Notes under the pieces: generated by a model
Databases searched by the model: none
Seen by the model: only the letters and a program-made list of their open reading frames with translations
Told to the model about the DNA's origin: nothing
Shown: positions 1 to 7,624 of the stretch, piece by piece
Numbering within the stretch: the stretch's first letter is position 1
Layout of the letters: each line of letters begins with the position of its first letter
Made by a program: the position numbers and the translations under genes
Assembly: GCA_023438785.1 (NCBI GenBank)
Contig: JAEXQJ010000336.1
Coordinates: 1-59,080 of the forward strand
DNA from: Pseudomonadota bacterium
Lineage (GTDB): Bacteria; Myxococcota_A; Polyangia; Fen-1088
DNA: 59,080 nucleotides
Direction: 5' to 3'

Positions 1-2864
1 CGCGGGGCGGGCGGTTTGGGCTGGGGCAAGGCAGATGCTCCTTCAGAGGGCGGGTACAGCTTTCCGTAGCTCGAACCATTGATCTTGAGGGCCAGGCCCG
101 GCTTGCGGCGCTGGCGTGGATCGGCAACGGCGGCGAAGGGGGCCCATAGGCCGCGGTAGTCCACCGGCACACCGGCCAGGGACAATTGGGCCAGGCCCTG
201 TTGCAGGCTGGTCCAGGCCGAGCGCCCTTTGCGATCGAGGGCGATGGCCCGGTGGGGACGGGCCTTAAGGATGTGGCCCACCAGTCCGGTCAGCACGCGC
301 CCCGGTCCCACCTCCACGAAGGTGCGCGCCCCCGCGGCGTACATGGCCTCGATTTCGTCGACGAAGCGCACGGGGCGGGCCAGTTGGTGGGCCGCCAACT
401 CGCGCATGGCCGCGGTGTCCGTGGGATAGGGCGCGGCCGTGGTGTTGGCGTACACGGGAATGGCCGGCGCGTTCACCTGCACTGCCGTCAGGAAGTCGTG
501 CAGCGGCCCGGCCGCCGGGCTGACCAGCGGTGAGTGGAAGGCCGTGGCTACGTCCAGCCGGGTGGTTCCCAGCCCCTTGTCGGCCAGGCGCTTCTCCACG
601 TCCGCAATGGCATCCGTGGGCCCCGAGAGCACGAGCTGCTTGGGGCTGTTGTGGTTCGCCACCACCACGGGCAGCCGCCATTCGGCGAGCAAGGGCTCCA
701 CATCCTCGCGACGGGCCAGCACGGAGGTCATGGCACCCGGGACCTTGGCCGCCTCGGCCATTAGCTCGCCCCGTCGACGCGCCACGCGCAGCAGATCCTC
801 GATGGACAGAGCGCCCGCCGCGGCCAGGGCGGTGAGCTCGCCAAAACTGTGGCCCGCCACCATGGCCGGCTGCACGCCCGCCTGGCGCAGGACCTCCAGC
901 AAGGCCAAGCTGGCCGCACCCAGCGCGGGTTGCGCCCATTCGGTGGCCGTCAGGCGCGTCCGCTGCTTCTGGCGCTCGTCGTCGCTGAAGACCGGGCGCG
1001 GAAAGACCACTTCGTCGAGGCGCGTGTCGCCCGCCAAATCGAGCGCCGCCGCTCGATCCCAAACGGCCAACGCCGCCGACGAGCCCATGGCCAGCTCGGC
1101 GCCCATGTGCAGCGACTGACTGCCCTGACCCGGGAAGAGGAAGGCCAACCTGCCCTCGGCCGGGCCCATGGCCAGGTCGATGCCGCCGGGCATGGAGAAT
1201 TCGCGACCCGCGGCGCACAGCTCGGCGGCCTGGCCCAGCTTGGCGGCCAGGTCGGCCTCCGATTCGGCGAAGATCGCCAGGCGCGCGGCGGCCTGGCAGT
1301 CGAACGTCTCCTGCGTGGTGCGCGCCAGGAAAAGCAGCATGCCGGGCTGGTGGGCCTGCGCGGCCAGCTCGCGGCAGCGCGTGGCCACATCCTCGGCGGA
1401 GGTGCCGCCCAGGAGCACGATCTCCCCGCCTGCCGGGCGAATCCGCGCCGCCGCCGGGGCCGGGCCCACGTACTCCTCCAGCGCCGCGTGGAAGTTGGAA
1501 CCGCCAAAGCCGAAGGCGCTGACCGAGGCCCGGCGTGGGTGCTTGCCGGCGCTGACCCACGGTCGTGCCTGGGTGTTGAGGTAGAACGGACTGTCCTCGA
1601 TCCTGAGCTTGGGATCCGGAGCGCTGACCTTGATGGTGGGCGGCAGCACCTTATGGTGCAGGGCCATGACGGCCTTGAACAACCCGGCCGCCCCGGCCGC
1701 GGCCTTGGCGTGACCGATCTGCGACTTGACCGAGCCCAGCGCGCACCACCCGCGGTCGCGACGCTGGGTCTCCCCGAACACCGCGCGCAGCCCCTCGAAC
1801 TCGGCCGCGTCGCCAGCCTTGGTGCCCGTGCCGTGCGCCTCCAGAAGCTCCACCGTATCGGGGCCGTAACCCGCGGCCTCGTAGGCACGGCGCAAGGCTT
1901 TGGCCTGTCCGGCGGGCGCGGGCGCGTAGATGCTCTTGGTGCGCCCGTCGGACGAGCTGCCCAGCCCCGCCAGCACGGCGTAGACGCGATCCCCGTCGCG
2001 CTCCGCATCGGCCAGACGCTTGAGCGCCACCATGCCGATACCCTCGCCCAGCAGGGTGCCATCCGCTTGCTCCGAGAACGGCCGGCAGTCACCCGTGGGC
2101 GACAGCGCGGGCGTCTTGCTGAAGCAGATGTACATGAAGATGTCGTTCATGGTGTCGGCCCCGCCCGTGATGACGAGGTCCGAGTGGCCCATCTGCAGCT
2201 CGGCCACGGCCATGGCCACGGCGGCCAGGCTGCTGCCGCAGGCCGCGTCGGTCACACAGTTGGTGCCGCCCAAATCCAGGCGGTTGGCGATGCGTCCCGC
2301 CACCACGTTGCCCAGAACGCCCGGGAACGTGCTCTCCTGCCATTCCACGTAGTGCCCGGCGATGCGCTCGCAGGCCTCCACCACCTGATCCTCGGGCAGC
2401 CCCATCTCGCGCAGCGACTTCTGCCAAACCGGCTTCTGCAGCCGGCTGACCATCGCGCCCAGCAGCTCCTGCGACGAGGTCACGCCCAGGATCACGCTGA
2501 CCCGGTCGCGCGGCATGCTCTTCCACTGACCGCCGCACGCGTCTTCGAGAACCCTCTGTGCCACGATGAGCGCCAGGAGCTGGGTGGTGTCCGTGGCCGG
2601 CACGATGGACGGCGGCACGCCCCATTCCAGGGGATCGAATTCCACCTCGGGCAGGAAGGCGCCTCGGCGCGCATAGGTCTTGTCCCGGGCGCGCGGGTCA
2701 GGGTCGTAGTAGTCTTCGACCAGCCAGTGGGAAGGCGGAACGTCGGTAATCAGGTCGCGTCCGGCGAGGATGTCCCGCCAGAAGCCGTCTTTTTCCACCG
2801 ATCCGGGGAAGAGAGCCGCAACGCCGACGACGGCGATGGGCGTTTGTTTGGGGTGTTTCTTCAT
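1..2864 (-). CDS. pfaA: PfaA-like omega-3 PUFA synthase subunit (KS-AT), 5' part
   Basis: An open frame of 954 codons runs from ATG at 2864 off the left edge without a stop. It opens with a ketosynthase: the active-site Cys is C209 in DAACGSSLA and the first catalytic His is H344 in EAHGTGT. An acyltransferase follows, with nucleophile S673 in GHSFGE. A Pro-rich linker (PQPKPPAP) is reached at the edge, where PfaA proteins normally begin their tandem ACPs. The N-terminal text (LFPG, GRDLITDVPP, YYDPDP) and the stretch FSKTPALSP resemble PfaA of polyunsaturated fatty acid synthases rather than ordinary modular PKSs. PfaA builds long polyunsaturated chains iteratively with PfaB/C and an enoyl reductase, which would lie beyond the edge. 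HglE-type or other iterative PKSs are the alternative. Confidence 0.85.
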   Translation of the reverse strand, partial: MKKHPKQTPIAVVGVAALFPGSVEKDGFWRDILAGRDLITDVPPSHWLVEDYYDPDPRARDKTYARRGAFLPEVEFDPLEWGVPPSIVPATDTTQLLALIVAQRVLEDACGGQWKSMPRDRVSVILGVTSSQELLGAMVSRLQKPVWQKSLREMGLPEDQVVEACERIAGHYVEWQESTFPGVLGNVVAGRIANRLDLGGTNCVTDAACGSSLAAVAMAVAELQMGHSDLVITGGADTMNDIFMYICFSKTPALSPTGDCRPFSEQADGTLLGEGIGMVALKRLADAERDGDRVYAVLAGLGSSSDGRTKSIYAPAPAGQAKALRRAYEAAGYGPDTVELLEAHGTGTKAGDAAEFEGLRAVFGETQRRDRGWCALGSVKSQIGHAKAAAGAAGLFKAVMALHHKVLPPTIKVSAPDPKLRIEDSPFYLNTQARPWVSAGKHPRRASVSAFGFGGSNFHAALEEYVGPAPAAARIRPAGGEIVLLGGTSAEDVATRCRELAAQAHQPGMLLFLARTTQETFDCQAAARLAIFAESEADLAAKLGQAAELCAAGREFSMPGGIDLAMGPAEGRLAFLFPGQGSQSLHMGAELAMGSSAALAVWDRAAALDLAGDTRLDEVVFPRPVFSDDERQKQRTRLTATEWAQPALGAASLALLEVLRQAGVQPAMVAGHSFGELTALAAAGALSIEDLLRVARRRGELMAEAAKVPGAMTSVLARREDVEPLLAEWRLPVVVANHNSPKQLVLSGPTDAIADVEKRLADKGLGTTRLDVATAFHSPLVSPAAGPLHDFLTAVQVNAPAIPVYANTTAAPYPTDTAAMRELAAHQLARPVRFVDEIEAMYAAGARTFVEVGPGRVLTGLVGHILKARPHRAIALDRKGRSAWTSLQQGLAQLSLAGVPVDYRGLWAPFAAVADPRQRRKPGLALKINGSSYGKLYPPSEGASALPQPKPPAP

Positions 2865-3093
2865 TCGTTCGCCGCGGGGTGCCCCCGGGAGGGGCGAGAG
2901 TATAGGGGAGAAATTTCCCGACGGGCCGACGCAGTTGATGCGGCGGTTGCATCAGAGACGCAATGCGTGCTCGCGCCGGGTTTCCCTGACCGGCCGAGGG
3001 AATGCCGGGTACAATCCATGCCGTTCTGACCGCTGGTCGAGGGTCACCGATGTCTGTCTCCGGTTCACCAATCACTTGGAAAAGGAGGCCCAT

Positions 3094-3546
3094 TTGGAAC
3101 TCGCAAAAGACTTCGTCAGGCTGTTGCGGGCATTCTCCGCCATCGATGTTCGCTACTTGCTGGTGGGCGCGTACGCGGTCGAGTTTCACGGCCAGCCCCG
3201 CAGCACCCGCCACATGGATTTATGGCTCGAAGACGATCCCGAGAACCTGGAGCGCGTGTACCGCGCGCTGGCCGAATTCGGGGCGTCCGAGTTGGCCATC
3301 GAGCACCTGAGCGCGGCGTCCCCGCTGGAGGTGATCTGGCTAGGCGTGCCCCCCAACCGCATCGACTTGAGCAAGGGCGTGTCCGGCCTGAGCTTCGCCA
3401 GCGCCTGGGAGCGCCGGGTGAGCGCGGACGTGCAAGGGGTCAAGGCCTGGGTCATCGGCCGTGAGGACCTGATTCGCGCCAAACGCTCCACCGGCCGCGA
3501 CAAGGACCGATTCGACGCCGAACAGCTCTCGGCAGCGCCGTTCTAG
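3094..3546 (+). CDS. nucleotidyltransferase-fold protein, possibly catalytically altered
   Basis: A 150-aa protein. A TTG start at 3094 is chosen because a strong AAAGGAGG lies at 3081-3088, five bases upstream; the frame is open further upstream but has no comparable ribosome site. The N-terminal part (YLLVGAYAVEFHG, then STRHMDLWLE) resembles the minimal nucleotidyltransferase/DUF6036-type fold, in which the second motif is normally a D-x-D pair. Here the first acid position reads His (RHMDLW), so metal-dependent transfer may be lost. No toxin partner is adjacent. The gene is divergent from the PUFA synthase and has rex downstream on the same strand. The family call is moderate and the biological role is unknown. 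Confidence 0.65.
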   Translation: MELAKDFVRLLRAFSAIDVRYLLVGAYAVEFHGQPRSTRHMDLWLEDDPENLERVYRALAEFGASELAIEHLSAASPLEVIWLGVPPNRIDLSKGVSGLSFASAWERRVSADVQGVKAWVIGREDLIRAKRSTGRDKDRFDAEQLSAAPF

Positions 3547-3929
3547 ACCGGAGAATGGCTGCTGCTGGCCGCCTTTCCCATCGTGAGAGCCGGCTTGACG
3601 ACGCGGCCCGCACCGGCGGCCCGGTCCTCGACGGGGCGGAGTCGAGGCGGACGTCCGACTCTGCCGCTCGCGGTTGTGATTTTGTGAATCGGGGCTCGTT
3701 GGCTCTGTGCAATGTGAGCGCGTGCGGCAGGTGACCTGTCTTCAACGCGACGCCCGGGGTGTTGTGAAAAGACAAACCATTCCGGACCGATAGGTCTGTG
3801 GGGCGTTGTGTGTCTTGGAAAGGATTTGATCTCTTATGATGCTGTGAATAGAGTAACAGCCTCGTGATCGCACCCGCCACAGCTCGCAAGGCCGGCTCCG
3901 ATGCGGCCGCAAAGAAGGGGGACCGGCAT
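3547..3929 (+). other. intergenic region upstream of rex
   Basis: No convincing gene is seen. The 3' half is less GC-rich than its surroundings and holds Rex-type half sites (listed separately) and a -10-like TATGAT at 3835-3840, but no well-spaced -35 element. A GTG at 3864 opens the rex frame early but has no ribosome-binding site. Confidence 0.5.
3674..3768. promoter_or_regulatory. three Rex-like half sites upstream of rex
   Basis: TTGTGAT at 3674-3680, TTGTGAA at 3682-3688 and TTGTGAA at 3762-3768 match the left half of the known Rex operator (TTGTGAAnnnnTTCACAA). None has a good right half, so these are weaker than the site after rex. Autoregulation of rex is an inference. Confidence 0.35.
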
Positions 3930-4541
3930 GTGTCGGTCTCGACCGTCGAGCGACTCAGCGTCTACCGCAAGGTGCTGGAGGAGCTGCACTTCGAGGGCGT
4001 CGAATACGTGTACTCGCAGGCCCTGGCGGACATGGTGGGCGTGAGCCCGGCCCAACTCCGACGCGACCTGTCCAGCTTCGGGTCGTTTGGCAACATCAGC
4101 CGCGGCTACAACGTCTACCAGCTCACGCGCACCATCAGCCGCATCCTGGGCACGGACAACCAGCAGACCGTGGCCCTCTTCGGCGTCGGCGATCTGGGGC
4201 GATCGCTCCTGGCCTACCGCGGCTTCGAGGAGCGCGGCTTTCACATCGGCGTGACCTTCGACCTGGACGCGGAGAAGGCAGGCCGGGTCTTCGCCGGGCG
4301 CCGCTGTTACCACGTCGATGAGATGGAGAGGGTCATCCCCGAGTTCAACGTGAAGCTGGCCGTGCTGGCTTGTCGCGCCCCCGGGCTGCAGCAGTTGGTC
4401 GATCGGCTCGCCAAGCTGGGCGTGATCAACATTCTCAATTTCGTACCCAAACGCATCACCCCCGCTGAAGGAGGCTACGTCGAGAGCATCGATATCGCAG
4501 CCAAGCTGGAAAAGCTCTCGTTCCTGAGTCACCAGAAGTAG
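3930..4541 (+). CDS. rex: redox-sensing transcriptional repressor Rex
   Basis: Rex represses fermentation and hydrogenase genes when NAD+ is high and leaves DNA when NADH binds. The 203-aa product has an N-terminal winged helix (VGVSPAQLRRDLSSFGSFG) and a Rossmann domain with GVGDLGRSL. GTG at 3930 is preferred because AAGGGGG sits just upstream and the start then falls a few residues before ERLSVY, as in other Rex proteins; an in-frame GTG at 3864 would add 22 residues but lacks a ribosome site. A Rex-type palindrome follows the gene and precedes the hydrogenase operon, so the obvious target is hydCBA. Confidence 0.95.
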   Translation: MSVSTVERLSVYRKVLEELHFEGVEYVYSQALADMVGVSPAQLRRDLSSFGSFGNISRGYNVYQLTRTISRILGTDNQQTVALFGVGDLGRSLLAYRGFEERGFHIGVTFDLDAEKAGRVFAGRRCYHVDEMERVIPEFNVKLAVLACRAPGLQQLVDRLAKLGVINILNFVPKRITPAEGGYVESIDIAAKLEKLSFLSHQK

Positions 4542-4583
4542 CTCCGTTGGCCCCTGACAGAGAGGTATTGAGTCGTATCAAGC

Positions 4584-4601
4584 TTGTGAAAACTTTCACT
4601 G
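4584..4601. promoter_or_regulatory. Rex operator in front of the hydrogenase operon
   Basis: TTGTGAAAACTTTCACTG is an imperfect inverted repeat matching the described Rex consensus TTGTGAAATATTTCACAA at 14 of 18 positions. A second short palindrome, TTCACTGTGAA (4595-4605), overlaps its right arm. It lies 60 bp before the first gene of the hyd transcription unit and 43 bp after rex. Confidence 0.75.
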
Positions 4602-4660
4602 TGAACTACGTCACTGAAGTCGGACAACCCGTTGCGCAATTCCGGACAAGGAGGAGACCG

Positions 4661-5071
4661 ATGGCGAAGCGCATCCTAATCATCGACGACGACGCCGATC
4701 TGGTGCAGTCGATCCAGGCCGTTCTGCAGGCGCACGGTTATGGGGTGGAGTCGGCCCGTAACGGAACCGAGGGTCTGGCCAAGATCGCGGCGGACAAGCC
4801 CGACCTCATTGTGCTGGACGTCATGATGGACAGTGACACGGAAGGCTTCAACGTGGCGTACAAGCTGGAGGCCGATCCAGCCACCCGGCGTATCCCCATC
4901 ATTCTTCTCACCGGCTTCATGGACCACATGGCCGACAAGCGCGACTCATTCGCCGTCTTGGAGGGCCGCGAGTGGCCCGCCGTGAAGCTCATGCCCAAGC
5001 CGGTGAACTTGGCCCAACTGCACGCCGCAGTGGCCCAACTTCTTAGCGAAGCACAGGCCGTGGTGGCCTGA
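4661..5071 (+). CDS. single-domain response regulator
   Basis: A 136-aa stand-alone receiver domain. The acidic cluster DDD (residues 9-11), phosphoacceptor D53 in LIVLDVMM, the LLTG switch and the MPKPV lysine are all present. There is no output domain, so it would signal by protein contact or as a phosphate carrier. ATG at 4661 has AAGGAGGAG immediately upstream. It is the first gene after the Rex operator and precedes hydC by 44 bp, which ties it to the kinases at the other end of the operon. Its segment GREWPAVKLMPKP is similar in layout to the second receiver at 11325, which suggests related partners. Confidence 0.88.
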   Translation: MAKRILIIDDDADLVQSIQAVLQAHGYGVESARNGTEGLAKIAADKPDLIVLDVMMDSDTEGFNVAYKLEADPATRRIPIILLTGFMDHMADKRDSFAVLEGREWPAVKLMPKPVNLAQLHAAVAQLLSEAQAVVA

Positions 5072-5115
5072 GCAGGACCCCGAGCACGAGCAGTAGCAAG
5101 CGAGGAACAACCAGC

Positions 5116-5625
5116 ATGTGTCACGTGGACGAGATCATCGCGGGTCATGAGGAGCTCAGTAAAGAGCACCTCATTCCGCTTCTGCAGGAGATCCAGGCCA
5201 AAGAGGGCTACGTATCCCAGAGCGCGATGGCGAAGGTGGCCGCCGCGGTCGGTATTCCCGAGAGTCGGGTTTACGGCGTGGCGACCTTCTACAACCAGTT
5301 CCGCTTCGCGCCCAAGGGCACGCACGTCATCGAGATCTGTCGCGGAACGGCCTGCCACGTGAAACAGAGCCTCAAGCTCGCTCAGCACCTGCAGCGCAGG
5401 CTGAACCTCAGGCCCAACGGCAACTCGCCGGACAACAAGTTCACGGTCATCACCGTGGCTTGCCTGGGCGCTTGCTCCATCGCGCCGGTCATGAAGTTGG
5501 ACGGCGAGTTCTACGGCCACTTGGACAGCGACAAGCTGGATCGTTTGCTCGATGAAGCGGCGGCCACCGAGGCCCCTGAGCGTCCCCTCGCAGCAGTCCA
5601 AGGAGCGGTCCATGCAGGCAAGTAA
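5116..5625 (+). CDS. hydC: NADH-linked [FeFe] hydrogenase, HydC (NuoE-like) subunit
   Basis: A 169-aa NuoE-like protein with a helical N-terminal part and a thioredoxin-like [2Fe-2S] domain. The cluster ligands are C75, C80, C116 and C120 (CRGTAC and CLGAC). In trimeric bifurcating hydrogenases this subunit docks on HydB and relays electrons near the flavin. GAGGA precedes the ATG. The last 14 bases overlap the start of hydB, indicating translational coupling. A complex I or NAD-dependent formate dehydrogenase NuoE is ruled out in practice by the neighbouring hydA. Confidence 0.92.
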   Translation: MCHVDEIIAGHEELSKEHLIPLLQEIQAKEGYVSQSAMAKVAAAVGIPESRVYGVATFYNQFRFAPKGTHVIEICRGTACHVKQSLKLAQHLQRRLNLRPNGNSPDNKFTVITVACLGACSIAPVMKLDGEFYGHLDSDKLDRLLDEAAATEAPERPLAAVQGAVHAGK

Positions 5626-7624
5626 GCTGGTAAGCGCGTGTTGCAGTCACTGCACGCATAGTCTGTCCACCCCGTGCCGCGATCTAATTCGTTGCGTGAA
5701 CGAGGGCCCTGTCTGCCACCAGAGCGACGCCTGTTCCAAGTTGCGCCGCGAGCGACGTGAAGGCGCGCGCCGGGGCGGGCAGGGCACCCTCATCTTCGTG
5801 GGTGCGGGCACCTGCGGGCGCGCCAACGGCGCCAACAAGGTCATCGCGAGCATCCGTGACTTCCTCCGTGATCAGCGCATCAGCGCCGAGATCATCGAGG
5901 TGGGCTGCGTGGGCTACTGCCAGCGCGAGGTCTTCGTCGACATCGAGAAGCCGGGCCTGCCCCGCCTGGCCTATGCCGACATCAACCCGGGCAACATCGA
6001 CGAGCTGCTGGATCTGGTGTTCGGCCGCAACGAAATGCGCAACAAGTACCTGTTCGCGCGTCACGGTGAGGCCGGCCCCGAGTGGCAGGACGTCCCGGAG
6101 ATCAACACCACCCCGTTCTTCAAGCAGCAGGTCAAGGTGGTGCTGCGCAACGCGGGCATCGTCGACCCGGGCTCGCTGGATGCGGCCCTGGCCGCGGGCG
6201 CCTTCAAGGCCGCCGCGCGTGTCCTGGGCAGCATGACCCCCGAAGAGGTGTGCAACGAGGTCCTGGCCTCGGGGCTGCGCGGCCGCGGCGGCGCGGGCTT
6301 CCCCACGGGCAAGAAGTGGGACATCGCCCGCCAGCAACCGCGCGCGCAGAAGTACCTCATCTGCAACGCGGACGAAGGCGATCCCGGCGCGTTCATGGAT
6401 CGCGCCGTCTTGGAGAGCGATCCCTTCTTCGTCATCGAGGGCATGATCATCGCGGCCTACGCCATCGGCGCCAGCAAGGGCTACATCTACTGCCGCGCCG
6501 AGTACCCGCTGGCCATCGAGCGGCTCAACGATGCCATCGCCCAGTGCCGGCGCGTGGGCCTTCTGGGCAGCAACATCATGGGCAGCCTGTTCGCCTTCGA
6601 CATCACCATCAAGCAGGGCGCCGGCGCCTTCGTGTGCGGTGAGGAGACGGCCATTCTGGCCAGCATCGAGGGTGGGCGCGGCATGCCGCGACCCCGTCCG
6701 CCGTTCCCGGCCGTGGCGGGTCTGCATGGCAAGCCCACCGTCCTCAACAACGTCGAGACGCTGGCCAACGTGCCGGTGATCCTCGACCGCGGCGCCGAGT
6801 ACTTCAAGAAGTTGGGGCGTGGCGATGCGGCCGGCACCAAGGTCTTCGCGCTCTCGGGCGCCATCACCAACACGGGCCTCGTCGAGGTCCCCGTGGGCAT
6901 GCAGCTCAAGACCATCATCTTCGACATCGGCGGCGGCCCGCTGCCGGGTCACAGGATCAAGGCCGTGCAGCTGGGCGGCCCCTCGGGCGGCTGTATCCCG
7001 GAGGCCAAGATGGACGTGCCCACGGACTACGGTCCGCTGATTCAGCTCGGCGCCATGATGGGCTCGGGCGGCATGGTGGTCATGGACGACCGGACGTGCA
7101 TGGTCGACGTGGCCCGCTACTTCATGGAGTTCATCCGCAACGAATCCTGCGGCAAGTGCACACCCTGCCGTGAGGGCACCACGCGCCTGCTGGAGATCCT
7201 GACCTCTATCACCGAGCGCCCGCTGGGCGACGAGGAGAAACGCCTGGAGCGCCTGCGCGGCGTTTTGCACATGGAAGAGCTGGCCAACACCGTGAGGGAA
7301 GCCTCACTGTGCGGCCTCGGTCAGACGGCGGCCAACCCCGTCCTGTCCACGCTGCGCTACTTCCGCGACGAGTACGAGGCGCACGTCCTGGACCAGCGCT
7401 GCCCGGCTGGGCAGTGCCAGGGTCTTGCGGTCTACGAGGTGGATAACAGCACCTGCATCGGCTGCATGATCTGCAAGAAGGCCTGTCCGAGCGGCGCCAT
7501 CGTGGGCGAGCGCAAGCAGGCACACTACATCCTCGTTGATCGCTGCACGGGTTGTGCGTCCTGCGTGGAAGCCTGCCCCAAGCACTCCATTCACCAGGTT
7601 TACGACAAGAGGGCATCGGTATGA
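5612..7624 (+). CDS. hydB: NADH-linked [FeFe] hydrogenase, HydB (NuoF-like) flavin subunit
   Basis: A 670-aa subunit that binds FMN and NAD(H) and couples NADH and ferredoxin to H2. In order: a Cys-rich N-terminal extension with seven Cys in the first 41 residues, a thioredoxin-like [2Fe-2S] domain ending in GCVGYC, the NuoF core with GRGGAGFPTG and NADEGDPGAF, an SLBB segment, a [4Fe-4S] site (CGKCTPCREG), and a C-terminal two-cluster ferredoxin (CIGCMICKKACP, CTGCASCVEACP). The C-terminal ferredoxin is typical of bifurcating HydB rather than complex I NuoF. ATG at 5612 has AGGAG at 5601-5605, and the longer frame upstream lies within hydC. The stop overlaps the hydA start as ATGA. Confidence 0.95.
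   Translation: MQASKLVSACCSHCTHSLSTPCRDLIRCVNEGPVCHQSDACSKLRRERREGARRGGQGTLIFVGAGTCGRANGANKVIASIRDFLRDQRISAEIIEVGCVGYCQREVFVDIEKPGLPRLAYADINPGNIDELLDLVFGRNEMRNKYLFARHGEAGPEWQDVPEINTTPFFKQQVKVVLRNAGIVDPGSLDAALAAGAFKAAARVLGSMTPEEVCNEVLASGLRGRGGAGFPTGKKWDIARQQPRAQKYLICNADEGDPGAFMDRAVLESDPFFVIEGMIIAAYAIGASKGYIYCRAEYPLAIERLNDAIAQCRRVGLLGSNIMGSLFAFDITIKQGAGAFVCGEETAILASIEGGRGMPRPRPPFPAVAGLHGKPTVLNNVETLANVPVILDRGAEYFKKLGRGDAAGTKVFALSGAITNTGLVEVPVGMQLKTIIFDIGGGPLPGHRIKAVQLGGPSGGCIPEAKMDVPTDYGPLIQLGAMMGSGGMVVMDDRTCMVDVARYFMEFIRNESCGKCTPCREGTTRLLEILTSITERPLGDEEKRLERLRGVLHMEELANTVREASLCGLGQTAANPVLSTLRYFRDEYEAHVLDQRCPAGQCQGLAVYEVDNSTCIGCMICKKACPSGAIVGERKQAHYILVDRCTGCASCVEACPKHSIHQVYDKRASV

Noticed and set aside
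849..3029. 726-codon plus-strand open frame
   Set aside because: It lies antisense to the PfaA-like gene, whose KS and AT motifs are clear. The predicted protein is Arg/Gly/His-rich without motifs, typical of a high-GC shadow frame.
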